From: Odobenus rosmarus divergens
Lineage: Eukaryota > Chordata > Mammalia > Carnivora > Odobenidae
Length of the DNA: 64,000 nucleotides
Reading direction: 5' to 3'
Assembly: GCF_000321225.1 (NCBI RefSeq)
Contig: NW_004450941.1
Span: 575,619-639,618 of the forward strand
Made by a program: the position numbers and the translations under genes. Shown piece after piece: positions 46,141 to 56,872 of the stretch. Positions within the stretch are counted from its first letter, which is position 1; every line of letters begins with the position of its first letter. The notes beneath the pieces were generated by a model that was not told the DNA's origin, searched no databases, and saw only the letters and a program-made list of their open reading frames with translations.

Positions 46141-46318
46141 CTGACAGTCTGAATTTTAATTGGATTTTTAAGTCCACTTACATTTAATATCTATGGATAT
46201 TATTATACTTTTGTCTACTACTTTGCTGTTTCTTTTCTATGTATCACATGGCTTTTGTTCCTGTTTTTCCTGTCCTGCTTTTTGTTGGGTTAATGAAATA
46301 TATAAATTTTTAATCTTT

Positions 46319-47490
46319 CACACTTACAAAAATGTTATAATTATAGTCCAAAATTTAACTATGTATACATCACCCCAATTCCCAAATGCTCACATCTTGC
46401 AAAATCATAGTACAGTTGTCAAAATCAGAAAACTAGCATTGTTGCAATGCTATAATAAAATCTACAGAAATGTCTGACCATTATTCAAAGGTCACCAATT
46501 ATCTTACTAGTTATCTTTTTCTAGTCTAGAATCCAATCTAGGATTAGACATTGTATTTAGTTTTCATGGCTCCTTAGTTTCTTTGTTCTTACATAGGTCT
46601 TCAGTCTTTATATGCGTTTTTTTAAAAATTGTATTTATTTGAGAGAGAGAGCGAGCGCATGAGGGGGGGGGAGGGGCAGAGGGAGAGGGAGAAATCCCTG
46701 TTGAGCAGGAAGCCCAATGTGGCTCGATCCCAGGACCCTGAGATCACCTGAGCCAAAGGCAGATGCTTAACCAACTGAGCCACCCAGTCACCCCTTTATT
46801 TGTATTTAATGACTTTAGCATATTTGAAGACTACAAGCCAGCTATTTTGTGGAAAGCCCCAAATTTTGGGTTTGTATGAGGTTTCCTTACAATTATATTC
46901 ATCTTATGAATTCTTGGCAGGAGTACCACATAAATGATGTTGTATCCTTCTTGGTGCATCATATGAGGAAGCACATGGTGTTGATTTATCTCCTTGGTGG
47001 GAATGTTCACTTACATGTGGAATCTACAAAAACAAAACAAACTAACAAACATTATTATTATTTACTTTATTGCTTGCATTGTCCCAGATTGGGCCACTGA
47101 GAGCCCCTTCAGCTTGGCTTTCATGTCCTTGTCACTTTGTATGCACTTTCTTATTATTTGGTACTGCAAGATATTTCAGGCTCAGGTTTTACTTTCCTGC
47201 CCACGCCCTGGACTCAACCATTTCACCATGAATCCCTCATTCCTTTTGCTGGTTCACTGTAATTAGAACCCAAGACCCAGGAGGTAATTGTGTTCACTGA
47301 TAGGGTGTCATTGTTAGTAGGCTGCCTCGATGGTCAGAGATATGTATGTATTTATGCATATATCTATCAATTTCTGTATTTCTCTGTAAATTTATTAAGG
47401 ACCACGAGGTCATACTGAAACCACCAAATCTACTCAAATATCACAGGTTCATCCCTTCTTTATAGTTCCTTTCTTTGACAGTGAGAAATA
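46319..47490 (-). mobile_element. Old L1 3' region (L1M-class)
   Basis: A reverse-strand pattern known from old L1 3' UTRs: TACAGTTGTCAAAATCAGAA, GTCTAGAATCCAATCTAGGA, CCAGCTATTTTGTGGAAAGC, TTCTTGGCAGGAGTACCACA, then GGTGCATCATATGAGGAAGC. The part from about 47100 is weaker. A SINE splits it at 46618-46794. Confidence 0.55.
46618..46794 (-). mobile_element. CAN-SINE inside an old L1
   Basis: Tail at the left (TTTTTTTAAAAATTGTATTT), a G-run near 46662-46670, and head end CCACCCAGTCACCCC. A weak TSD is suggested by CTTTATATGCGTTTTT on the left and CTTTATTTGTATTTAA on the right. Confidence 0.9.
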
Positions 47491-47593
47491 GATCACTCTT
47501 TGTATACAATATTTTTACTTATTTGCTCAATTCTAGAATACATTTGAAGTAATTTGAAAATTGATAGCATATACTTCTGTGAAAAACAAACAT

Positions 47594-47706
47594 GGGGCAC
47601 TGGCTGGCTCAGTCGGTAGAGCACGTGACTCTTGATCTTGGGGTTGGGAGTTCGAGTCCCAGATTCAGTGTAAAGACTACTTAAAAGTAAAATTAAAAAA
47701 AAAAAA
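47594..47706 (+). mobile_element. Short-type CAN-SINE
   Basis: Head GGGGCACTGGCTGGCTCAG, GTGACTCTTGATCTTGGGGT, a good B-box GAGTTCGAGTCCC and an A-tail. No CT-rich segment. No clear TSD. Confidence 0.9.
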
Positions 47707-47749
47707 CCTATTAACTACTGTACAGTGTTTGTGCAAGGTCATTTTTGTC

Positions 47750-50205
47750 TTTGCCCCTAGAAATACATTCATAGTATTTTTTCCCAAAGTTAGAAAAGCT
47801 CTTCATTAAGGTTATGTGAATGTCTTCTAAGACAGCTATGTTTATTTGATTCTGTTTGTATTCCATTTGGGGCCCCAATCTTTATCCTTGTGGATTTGTT
47901 TTTATTAATGTCATTATTGTAGATTCTATGAAATACCAACCAAGATCTAAAAGTCAGCATTATGCAAAAAATTATACTTAGAGAAAGCTCACTTCCCGTT
48001 CAATCTTCCCCATTCTAATTGTCCATATATTTTGACCCACTCTCTCTACATAAATGACCTCATTAGTTTTGGTTTATTCTTCCTGTCTTTCTTTTTGTCA
48101 AATGAGTGTATCTGTGTGTGTGTGTGTGTAATTTTCTTTACCTTTCTTACACAAAATACAGCATATTATAGATAATCTTCTATACTTAATTTTTATGTAC
48201 AATATTTTGGAAATCATTTCTTATCTTTTTACAGAAGCCCTTCTTGTCCTTTTTTACAGCTGTATCATATTGCAATATATGGATTAGCATAATTTATCCA
48301 ATCACTCTTCTCTGCATGGGAATTCAGGTTGTTTTCAATATATTATGATTACAAATAATGCTGACAGGTATATCCTTGTGCATATTTTTGTTATTCTTGG
48401 AGATATATCTTCAGGGTAACTTCCCCAAAGTAGAATTGCTATGTCAAATAGTAAGTATATTTGTACTTTTATTGGATATTACCAAATATTCCTCCCACAG
48501 AATGTTATCAGCTCACATGCTAATCAGCAGTGTTTGAGGATCTCCATTTTACTGTAGCATCACTAACATCATGAGTTGTCATTTTAATAAATTTTTGCCA
48601 GTCTTCTAGGCGGTAGATTGCTTCTTGGCATGGCTTGAATTTGACCTTCCCCAAAGAGGAGTGAGAATGGACATCCTCTCACCTGTTTCAGGGCCATTTT
48701 TACATCTGTTTTTGTTAATTTTTCGTTCCTATCTTTTCTTCATTTGTTCAGTCAAGATTTTGAGGGTTTTCCCCCCTTGATTTTGAGACGTTCACATGTA
48801 TTAGGGATATTGACTCTTTATATATGACATATGGTGGAAACATTTGTTCCCAGTCTGGCAGTTACCTTTTGATTTATTTATGGTGGGTGTTTGTTGGTTG
48901 GTTGGTTGCTGTGAAACAGTTTTTTAATACGTACATAGCCAAAGTTATCAGTAATTTTTCTTGTTGCCTCTGGATTTTGAGCCTTCTCTAGAAGACTTAG
49001 CTGTATATATAGGATAAACAGAAATTCACCCATGTTTTCTTCCAGTGTTGGTGTCATTCAGTTTTTACATTTAGATTCCTAACCTATTTGGAGTTTATTC
49101 TTGATTTTGCTGTGAGGTAGCTATGATTATATCCTTTCCAAAATCCTTAACCAATTTTCACAGCACCATTTTTTTAAGATCTTATTTATTTATTTGAGAG
49201 TGAGAGCAAGAGAGAGAACACAAGCACACACAGAGGGAGAGGGAGGGAGAGAAGCAGATTCCCTGCTGAGCTGGGAGCTCCATGCTGGGCTGGGCTAGAT
49301 CCCAGGACCCAGGATCATGACCTGAGCTAAAGGCAGATGCTTAACCGACTGAGCCACCCAGGCACCCCTACAGCACCATTTTTTAAAATGTCCACCTTTG
49401 CCCTGGTATTTTGAGATACCATGTTAATCATATACTAAATTTTCTTATGTAGTAGGATCATTTTTTGGCATTCCTGTTCTCTCACACTGGTTTTTTTATT
49501 CATGTGTCATAAAACCCTTCTGTTTTATTTAATGGGACTTTACAGTATGTTTTAATGTCTGATAGGGCTAGTCCCCCCTTGCAATTTTTCTTTTTTTGTA
49601 TTATCCTTGTTCTACTTGCATGATTGTTTTCTATATAAAATTTATTATCAATTTGTCCTTATTATCAACTTCTCTAGCTCCACTTAAATGTGAATAAGTA
49701 TTCTTATTAGAATCACATTAAATTTATAAGTTAACAGAGATAATGAACATCTTTATGAAGTTGATTCCTCCAATGGAAGACCAGGGCATAGTTTTTAGTG
49801 TGTCCAGGTCTGCTTGGAAGTGTTTCGAGTGTTTTAACATTTTCTTCATATAAGTTTTGCACTTCTCATGTTCATTTTATTCCTAAGAAAATAATCTCTG
49901 ATGTAGTTGTAAATGGTTTTTTCTGTCCTATTATTTCCCTAACTCGCAATTGTTTTTCTATATGAAAGCTAATAATTTCTGTACATTAATTTTATATCCT
50001 GCTATATCTTACTGAATGCTTTTATTGTTTCCATTAGTTTTATCATTGAATCTTCAGAGATTTTTAGATGTGCTATCAGAGCATCCGAAAATAGAGATAA
50101 CTTCACTTCTAAACCAGTTATACCTCAGATTGATGTTTCCTCCCTTGTTGAGTTCCATTGACTAATACCTCTAGTCCATTGTTAAATAGTGATGAAGAGT
50201 CTGAA
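47750..50205 (-). mobile_element. Old L1, 3' part and ORF2
   Basis: Antisense L1 pattern. The left part carries old 3' UTR blocks (TTATGAAATACC-like text near 47925). Right of about 48250 it has CACTCTTCTCTGCATGGGAA, ACAAATAATGCTGACAGGTA, CTATGTCAAATAGTAAGTAT, then ORF2-like GGTCTGCTTGGAAGTG and TTTATATCCTGCTATATCTT. The exact family was not determined and a HAL1-like element is possible. A (TG)n run is at 48112-48129. A SINE splits it at 49177-49369. Confidence 0.6.
49177..49369 (-). mobile_element. CAN-SINE with a 17-bp TSD
   Basis: ACAGCACCATTTTTTAA stands at 49160-49176 and again at 49370-49386. The head ends CCACCCAGGCACCCC. The body has a CACACACA variation near 49225 and a GGGCTGGGCTAG duplication. 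Confidence 0.95.
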
Positions 50206-50978
50206 CACACACCTCACCAAAGAAGAAATACAAATAGCAGATAAGCATATGAAAAGATACTCCACATCACCTTGTCATCAGGAAAATGCAAATTGAAACA
50301 AGAATGGGCCACCCCTATACACCTATTAGTATGGGGGAAATCTGAAACTCTGACAACACCAAATGCTGTTGAGGATGTGGATCAACAGAATTCTCATTCA
50401 CTGCTGGTAGGAATGCAGAATAGCACAGCCTCTTCGGAAGACAGCTTGGAAGTTTCTGAGAAAATAAACTTACTCTTACCATATGATCCAGCAATCTCAC
50501 TCCTTGGTATTAACCCAGATGAGCTGAACACTTACCCCACACAAAAACCTGCATGTGATGTTGATAGCAGCTTCATTAATGATTGCCAAAACGTGGAAGC
50601 AACCAAGATGTCCTTTAATAGGTAAATGGATAAAGTGTGATAAATCTGTACAATGGAATATTATTCATTGTTAAATAGAAATGAGTTACCAGGTCATCAA
50701 AAGACATGGGGGAAACTTAAATGCATATTACTAAGTAAAAGGTACCAATGTAAAGAGGCTACAGACTGCATGATTCCATCTGACTTGCAGGAAAAGGCAA
50801 AACTATGGAGACAGTAAGATCATTGGTTGCCAGGGGTTTAGGGGAAAAGAGTGATGTACAGGCAGAGCGCGGGGGATTTTAGGGCAATGGAACTATTTTG
50901 TATGATACAATAATGATGGATAGATGTCATTGTACAGTTATCCAGACCCAAAGACTACATTACACCAAGAGTGAACCA
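50206..50978 (+). mobile_element. Old L1, ORF2 end and 3' UTR, opposite to its left neighbour
   Basis: Sense ORF2 end: GAAGAAATACAAATAGCAGA, CATCAGGAAAATGCAAATTG, CACTGCTGGTAGGAATGCAG, TACCATATGATCCAGCAATC, then TGCATGATTCCATCTGACTT and GGTTGCCAGGGGTTTAGGGG. The 117-codon plus frame at 50272-50625 is a residual ORF2 frame. It ends at GAGTGAACC, next to the LTR. Confidence 0.8.
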
Positions 50979-50984
50979 AAGGCA

Positions 50985-51560
50985 GAGGGCTGGAGGAAGA
51001 TGAACTCCTGAAAGTGGGGAGCAGGACACACCCTCCCCCGAAGATCACAGCTAGCACTGGGGATCTTCAGGTGCTCTGGGAAGGCTGCAAAACCTAATCC
51101 AGTCTGTGCTATTTTGTCATAGTAATGAGGGAATAGAGGGCTACCTGAAGACAAAGCATAAGTTGACACCCTGCAACCTCCCCCTACCCCCACTCTTGGG
51201 CGGGACTTGTGTGACATTCTTCCAGGAATCTCCCAACTGTCTTAATGTTAACACCTTGCTAGAGGGGAAAACAACCTTAACTTGACAATGACAAGACCTC
51301 TGGTATCTTGTAGGTATCTTGTAGGTAGGTCTGCTTTAGCATATGAAAGTTCTCTTGAAACCTCCCTTTCCCTTATTTCCCCAACTCCAAAGTATATAAC
51401 CAGCCACTCCTCAAGACCTCTGGGCAGCAATTTCTCCCCAGGCGTCCTGTCCCTGTGCTTTAATAAACCACCACTCTGAACCAAAGAAGTCTCAAGAATT
51501 CTTTCTTGGTCGTTGACCCTGGACCTCATCCCACTGAACCTCACCTATATTCTAAAACCA
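50985..51560 (+). mobile_element. Solo LTR, gammaretrovirus-like (ERV1)
   Basis: Sense LTR layout: U3 with GGGCGGGACTTGTGTGACAT; a TATA box (TATATAA, 51393-51399); an AATAAA signal (51462-51467) in TGCTTTAATAAACC; and a U5-like end with AAGAATTCTTTCTTGG and GACCCTGGACCTC. No internal retroviral sequence lies beside it, so it is a solo LTR left by recombination. A short tandem ATCTTGTAGGT pair is at about 51304-51325. Boundaries are approximate and no TSD was established. Confidence 0.7.
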
Positions 51561-51567
51561 CATCAAT

Positions 51568-53220
51568 AGTATGTTTTGCAAATTCATTTTCTACCCTCTA
51601 TCTCACTTTTGTTTCAGTTTTATCATCAGTCCTTTCTCTTGACCGTTTTCTCAGTGTTCACTCTCAAAAGGTTAAAGGATATCTTCATGTTCTTTGATGT
51701 GTAAAGCTGGTTTTCTAAAGCCCTGATAATTGAAGGGCAGCTTGAATGAATCTAAAATCCTTCATTGCACTTTCTATCACTGAGGTTTCTCAAAATGTTT
51801 CTACATTGTTGCCTTGCTTACAATGTTTTTGAGAAGTTTGATATCAGTTTAATTCTTTTGCTCTTATTACTCATTTAAATTTATCCTGCTTAGAAAGACA
51901 AATACCGTATGATTCCACTCATATGTGGAATTTAAGAAACAAAACAGATGAATGTATGGGAAGGGGGAAAAAAAGAGTAAGGAAACAAACCTTAAGAGAC
52001 TCAAGGACAGAGAAGAAACTGAGGGTTACTGGGAGGGAGGTGGGTAGGGGGATGGGCTAGATGGGGAATAGGCATTAAGGAGGGCACTTGTGATGAAGAC
52101 TGGGTGTTATATAGGATGAATCACTAAATTCTACTCCTGAAACCAATATTACACTATATGTTAACTAACTAGAATTTAAATAAAAATTTGAAGAAAAAAA
52201 ACGAAACACAAAACAAAACAATAAAAAATTTATCCTGCTTCATGTTTGTTTAGTTTCTTGAGTTTGTAAGTTGATATTTTTAAACAAATTTGGGAGATTT
52301 CAGCTATTATTTATTCAAACAATTTTTCTCCCTTACTATCTCCTTTCTTTTTGAAACTCCAATTACATGTGTTTGTGATTTGACATTTTTTCACATGTCA
52401 CTGTGGCTCTGTTTATTTCTTTTTAATCATGAATTTTTCTCTATTCTGCAAATTGTATAGATTCTACTAATTTGCCTTCAAGTAATTAACTCTAATTTCC
52501 CCGGCCCAGTTTTCTAGTATGCTCATTTAGTGAATTTCTAATTTCAGTCTCTCTTCTCCCCATTTTTTATAGTTTTAATTTTGTTAATTAATACTTGCTT
52601 TCTCTTTGATCATTATGGCAATATTTTACCACTTTGGACATATCCATATTGGGTTCATTGAAAGTCCTTGTATCCTAACTATGTCATCTCAGGCATCTTG
52701 GTATTGACTTCTATTAACTTAATTTTTGTTTTTTATTTTCCTATTTCCTGGCATGTGGAGTAATTTTTAGTTAGAAACTAGATATTGTTGTTGGTACATT
52801 GTATATTGTAGAAAATCTGGATTTTGTCTTCTATCTTTGAAGAAGACTGATGTTTCTCCTGGGAGATTGTAAAGTCCAATTTGTCCCTACTCTCTCTTAC
52901 AAAAGAAAGTATCTGAAATCTCTGATTAGCTATTTCTGTGGTCTCCCTCACTCAAAAGCAGTTCAGGAATTAGTGGGGTTTGAGTGAAGTATAGATGTAG
53001 ATTTGGAGGCTCTCTCCACTCTGTCCCTCCCTCCCCTGTGATTTCCCTCCTTTGTTTGCTGCTACTCTAGCAGCCCCAACCTGGGTCCTCTGCTCAAGCT
53101 AATATAACTGCATCATCCTGCTTAACATGTGGCCTTCCTATGCAGCATGGACTGGGGCTGCCTTTAGACTGAAAGCTATACAAATGTGAATCTTACTCCC
53201 TTGAGTGCCCTCCATTTAGA
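51568..53220 (-). mobile_element. Old L1 region (L1M-class), antisense
   Basis: Antisense style of an old L1 3' region: GTTTAGTTTCTTGAGTTTGT, GGGAGATTTCAGCTATTATT, CTTTTTGAAACTCCAATTAC, ATGTCACTGTGGCTCTGTTT, then CATTATGGCAATATTTTACC. The right part, to 53220, is assigned with less certainty. A young L1 end is inserted at 51892-52225. Confidence 0.5.
51892..52225 (+). mobile_element. 5'-truncated young L1 3' end
   Basis: Sense 3' end: ATACCGTATGATTCCACTCA, a G-rich GGGAGGGAGGTGGGTAGG stretch, AGGAGGGCACTTGTGATGAA, TACACTATATGTTAACTAAC, then a mixed A-rich tail. A perfect 15-bp TSD, AAATTTATCCTGCTT, at 51877-51891 and 52226-52240. Confidence 0.93.
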
Positions 53221-53264
53221 GGTTGAACTCTCTCTTTTCCTGTGCTTTTACCCACTTTTGTGGG

Positions 53265-53925
53265 CCTTGTGTGGTAGGCAGAATGGTCCCCAAAAGATGT
53301 CTATGTTCTTTTTTTTTTAAGATTTTATTTATTTATTTGACAGAGAGAGACACAGCGAGAGAGGGAACACAAGCAGGGGGAGCGGGAGAGGGAGAAGTAG
53401 GCTTCCCACTGAGCAGGGAGCCTGATGAGGCTCTAGATCCCAGGACCCTGAGATCATGACCTGAGCCGAAAACAGACACGCTTAATGACTGAGCCACCCA
53501 GGCGCCCCAAGATGTCTATGTTCTAATCATTGGAACTTGGAATATGGCAAAGGGGAATTAAGGATACATATGGAATTAAAGTTGTTAATCAGCTGACCTT
53601 GAGATGGAAGGATTATCCTGATTGCCCCAGTGTAACCACAGGGTCCTCATATAAGTGGAAGAAGAAGGTGGAGGAGGCATAGTTAGAGAGATAGAAATAC
53701 TTGACCAATCATTGCTGGCTTTAAAGATGGAAGGAGGTCATGAGCCAGGGAATGTGGGCATCTTTGAAAGCTGAAAAAGGCAAGGAGACGCAGTCTCCCC
53801 TAGAGCCTCTAGATAGGAACACAGCCTTCCTGACACCTTGATTTTAGCACAGTGAGATCCCTTTCAGGTTTCTGACCTCTAAAAGAGTAAGACAAAAATA
53901 GGTCCTAATATTTTAAATAATATCT
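53265..53925 (+). mobile_element. MLT1 LTR split by a SINE
   Basis: Starts TGTGGTAGGCAGAATGGTCC and resumes after the SINE with CTAATCATTGGAACTTGGAA, ATTATCCTGATTGCCCCAGT, GACACCTTGATTTTAGCACA, then TTTCTGACCTCTAAAAGAGT. Typical MaLR LTR order. Confidence 0.88.
53310..53508 (-). mobile_element. CAN-SINE, young form, inside MLT1
   Basis: A perfect 16-bp TSD, AAGATGTCTATGTTCT, at 53294-53309 and 53509-53524. The body has CAGCGAGAGAGGGAACACAA and the head ends CCACCCAGGCGCCCC with its CpG intact. One of the youngest-looking copies. Confidence 0.97.
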
Positions 53926-54169
53926 TAGTGTTTACAATGATTATTTCTGCAAGGACTTGTGTGATACAAGATCCTCTGCCAGAACTGGAAATTTGTGGCT
54001 TTAAATGTATTATTTCATGTAAATATTTATAAATTAATCATTTTCAAAGAATCATCTCTAATATCATTCAGAATCATATAATTTGTGAAATATGAGCAGA
54101 GGTTCTGTTTTCTGATTTTTCTTTTAGACCTTAAATAGCTCAAAAAAGTAAACTGATATATTGCACATT

Positions 54170-54350
54170 GGTGAAAATTGACCACAGGACTTGGAGTCAG
54201 AAGTTCCAGTATGTTCTAACTCTTAGTTTCCTCTTCTTTAAAATGGGAAAATGAATCCTTTCACTTTCTTACTTGTTAGTGAACATAAATGAGATACTGA
54301 GTGTGAATGTTTTGCAAAGCACCGTATAAACGTAAGGCATGATTGATGTG
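54170..54350 (+). repeat. MIR relic
   Basis: Sense order: ACTTGGAGTCAGAAGTTCCA, TTAGTTTCCTCTTCTTTAAA, AATGGGAAAATGAATCC, then TTTTGCAAAGCACCGTATAA. Confidence 0.6.
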
Positions 54351-54848
54351 ATGAGTTTGTGTCCCATAAGTAAGATAAAGAAGCTATACAAAATGTTGAA
54401 TGTGGAGAAATACAAAGGAATAGGAGAATTGAAGTAATTTTAATAGAAATAAAGACATCATGGACATTTCATAGTGCAAAATCTAGTTTTTCTATGTTCA
54501 GTTTGAAATCCCAAGCAAAGGCCAAGGATGTCTAACTAGGCAGCAAACAGTAAAACATACCAATCCTAAAAGATCAGTGTCTGTTAACCAGGAAAAATGC
54601 TATAATTTCTTTGGAACCATAAAGCTACATAAATCACAGCTCTATCACCCTTTTATATTACCTTCTTCTCACCTTACTTTTCCTATAATCTCACCCTACC
54701 TTGCTCTGCCTTTTGTTATTCTTGACTTGTGTACTCATTGTCAATATCACTGCCAAACTTTTCTAACTGGATCACTGGAATGCATGTTCCTGATAAGCAA
54801 ATTACCTTTTATCGTATACTATACTGCACTACACTAGTATAGATTCAT
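54351..54848. other. Unique DNA, nothing recognised
   Basis: An 86-codon plus frame at 54577-54837 has no recognisable motif. Confidence 0.45.
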
Positions 54849-55135
54849 AGATATAGAATTAGAGATGTATAGATATATAGATATGTTTGTTTTTTAAAGA
54901 TTTTATTCTTAAATAATCTCTCCACCCAACATGGGGCTTGAATTTACAACCCCGAGATCAAGTCGCATGTTCTACCAACTGAGCCAGCCAGGCGCCCCTA
55001 GATATATATTCTATATCTATATATTATGTATCTATATATTTTAAGTGTATTCTATACATATATTCTATGTATTCTATATCTATTCTGCATAGAATGTATA
55101 GAATACATCTATATAGTCATATTTATATTTATGTT
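54849..55135. repeat. TATAGA/TATCTA-type AT-rich tract split by a SINE
   Basis: ATAGATAT-like repetition left (54849-54888) and TATATCTATATATT-like repetition right (55001-55135) of the SINE. Partly self-complementary (AGAATGTATAGAATACA near 55090). Confidence 0.75.
54889..54998 (-). mobile_element. Short-type CAN-SINE inside an AT tract
   Basis: Tail TTTTTTAAAGATTTTATTCT at the left, head end CCAGCCAGGCGCCCC at the right, with the B-box reversed (ATTTACAACCCCGAGATCAA). The TAGATAT motifs of the tract flank it, so a unique TSD cannot be named. Confidence 0.9.
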
Positions 55136-55174
55136 CATTTATAAAATAGAAATATTCTTTGTGTAAAACATTTT

Positions 55175-55362
55175 TTTTAAAGATTTTATTTATTTATTTG
55201 TCAGAGAGAGAGTGCGCGCATAAGCAGGAGGAGCGGCAGGCAGAGGGAGAAGCAGGCTCCCCATCGAGCAAGGAGCCAGACTCAGGCCTCGATCCCAGGA
55301 CTCTGGGATCATGACCTGAGCCAAAGGCAGATTCTTAACCGACTGAGCCAACCAGGCATCCC
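55175..55362 (-). mobile_element. CAN-SINE, full length
   Basis: Probable TSD TGTAAAACATTTT (55162-55174) against TGTATAAAACCTTTT (55363-55377). The body has TCAGAGAGAGAGTGCGCGCA and GCGGCAGGCAGAGGGAGAAG, a different variant from the AAGCAGGGGGAGTGG class. Confidence 0.92.
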
Positions 55363-55674
55363 TGTATAAAACCTTTTCATGGAACTTCATTCTTTTTACT
55401 ATACTACCCTTTAGCCTCTGATTTAGTTAGGTGCAGCTATTCTCCAGGACGGCCTTTTTATATTCACTGAACACTTTCCAACTATCTTTACAGTTTTACC
55501 TACTTTACAACTGTCTCTAATTCTGTCACTAATGGGATTTTGTTAATATCAAACTTGAATGACCCACACCAAAACCTAGTATTTCATTTCTTCACTCCTA
55601 AACTCCAATGACCCCATTCCATTTCAGCCATCCACTCCCAAGTTCATAATGTACATTTCTTTTTAGTTACCAAT

Positions 55675-56077
55675 TGTATTAGTTTGAATCCTCAAAAGAG
55701 CAGATGCTAATATGGATGAAATGTGCAAGAGTTTTATTAGGAGAAATGCCTGTGTGAATGTAAATATGGTGGGGTTGGGGAGGCTTCCTAGGAAAGCTGT
55801 CAAATTGCCATGCCAGGATGAAGGATAGATAGAAAGAAGGTCCCGTGAAAGTAACTTAGACCGCAGTGCATTCTAACAAAGGTTTGGCAAAGCCACGTGG
55901 TACTCCTGGAACCAAAGTCAGCTAGCACAGGAGCCCTGTATCTTCCTGGAGTGGGTCTGCCTTCGTATCTTCGTTAGTATTCAAATACTGGGAGAAGACT
56001 ATGGGGGGCGCACTTGGCACAAACACAAGGATGGATGATCTCTGAGTGCAGCAGCTGAGGCCCTTGGTTAATTATGC
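55675..56077 (-). mobile_element. ERVL-like provirus, 3' LTR
   Basis: Reading the minus strand, the LTR starts near 56077 and ends near 55675, with AATAAA at 55733-55738 about 60 bp from the end. It matches 60482-60896 in order: CAGATGCTAATATGGATGAA, GAGTTTTATTAGGAG, GGCAAAGCCA, CTTGGCACAAAC, then CAGCAGCTGAGGCCCTTGGT. The pair differs by roughly a third, so the provirus is old. Confidence 0.75.
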
Positions 56078-56461
56078 TCCCTGTAGTAGGAGGTTTGTGA
56101 GTGCATTCTTATGGCCATCACCATCCAACCCTGGGGGCCATGCAGATCTGCCTGCCACAAAGGTTTGTTGAGAAGCTCCTACATAGTTCCCATGGACATT
56201 TCTTTCTGAAGGAGAGCTCAGAAGAAGATAGTGGGATGGACAACAACCCCAGTCATTGCAGTTGGTCTTGACACAACTGCCGCTCATCCTCTCCCTCATG
56301 CACTACCCATTCTAAATTCACCTGGCCTTCAGCTGTCTCCTTAGCAGGTCTTGGTTCTTATCTGGTGATAGAACCCAAACCTTCAGGATTGAGTGGTATG
56401 AGACTCGCTGTTATTCACAGTTACAATGGGTCAAGGGAGTAATAAGAGGTACCCACATGGA

Positions 56462-56788
56462 TCACCTGGGATATACACGTAATTCTTCCCTGTCGCCATT
56501 TTGTAAAAGCTGCCCTGCCTCCTCCAGAACACTGGGATCCATTACCCTTGCCAGGACAGTGACTCCTCTTCTCACCTTCTGGCCCCTGGGCACAAGGAAT
56601 CCAACATGCCATAGAATCATCTCTGACTTGTAGTTCATTGGGATGCTTGCTGTGTCCCCGGGAAAAGTGTACCCACTTTGGGAAACAGAACCTCCAGCCT
56701 TACGGAGCCCAGAGTTGAAGGGCCAGAAAGCATAAGTCCCTCGGTGGGTCATTAGGAGTAAAGGTAATTGGCACCACTCTACTTCCAA
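56462..56788 (-). pseudogene. Retroviral dUTPase-like relic
   Basis: A 108-codon residual minus frame. In its second half a PGDTASIPMN block and a GVTVLARVMDP block match the spacing of the internal and C-terminal motifs of retroviral dUTPase, the trimeric enzyme that removes dUTP. A dUTPase downstream of integrase is a known mark of ERVL elements. Ends are not native and no intact protein exists. Confidence 0.6.
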
Positions 56789-56872
56789 CTCTAGGTTCCC
56801 AGATTCAGGTATCCTTAATACTGGGGTAGAGCACCATAAAGAGGTCTGTGATTTAATAAATACACTCTATCT

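Larger units (their letters stand above)
43000..46318 (-). mobile_element. Old L1 ORF2 (reverse transcriptase part), host of later insertions
   Basis: Antisense ORF2 blocks follow in order: TCCCTTCTATTCCTAGTTTG, GGTTATGCTGGCCTTGTAAA, CAATTTTATTGATCTCTCAA, TTGGTCAATATTCTGTGCAC, then after 45896 TTTAAAGTCCATCTCTTAG and CATTTAATATCTATGGATAT. Frames are broken and no protein is expected. Interrupted by SINEs (43175-43375 and 45994-46140) and by a younger L1 (44609-45895). Confidence 0.8.
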
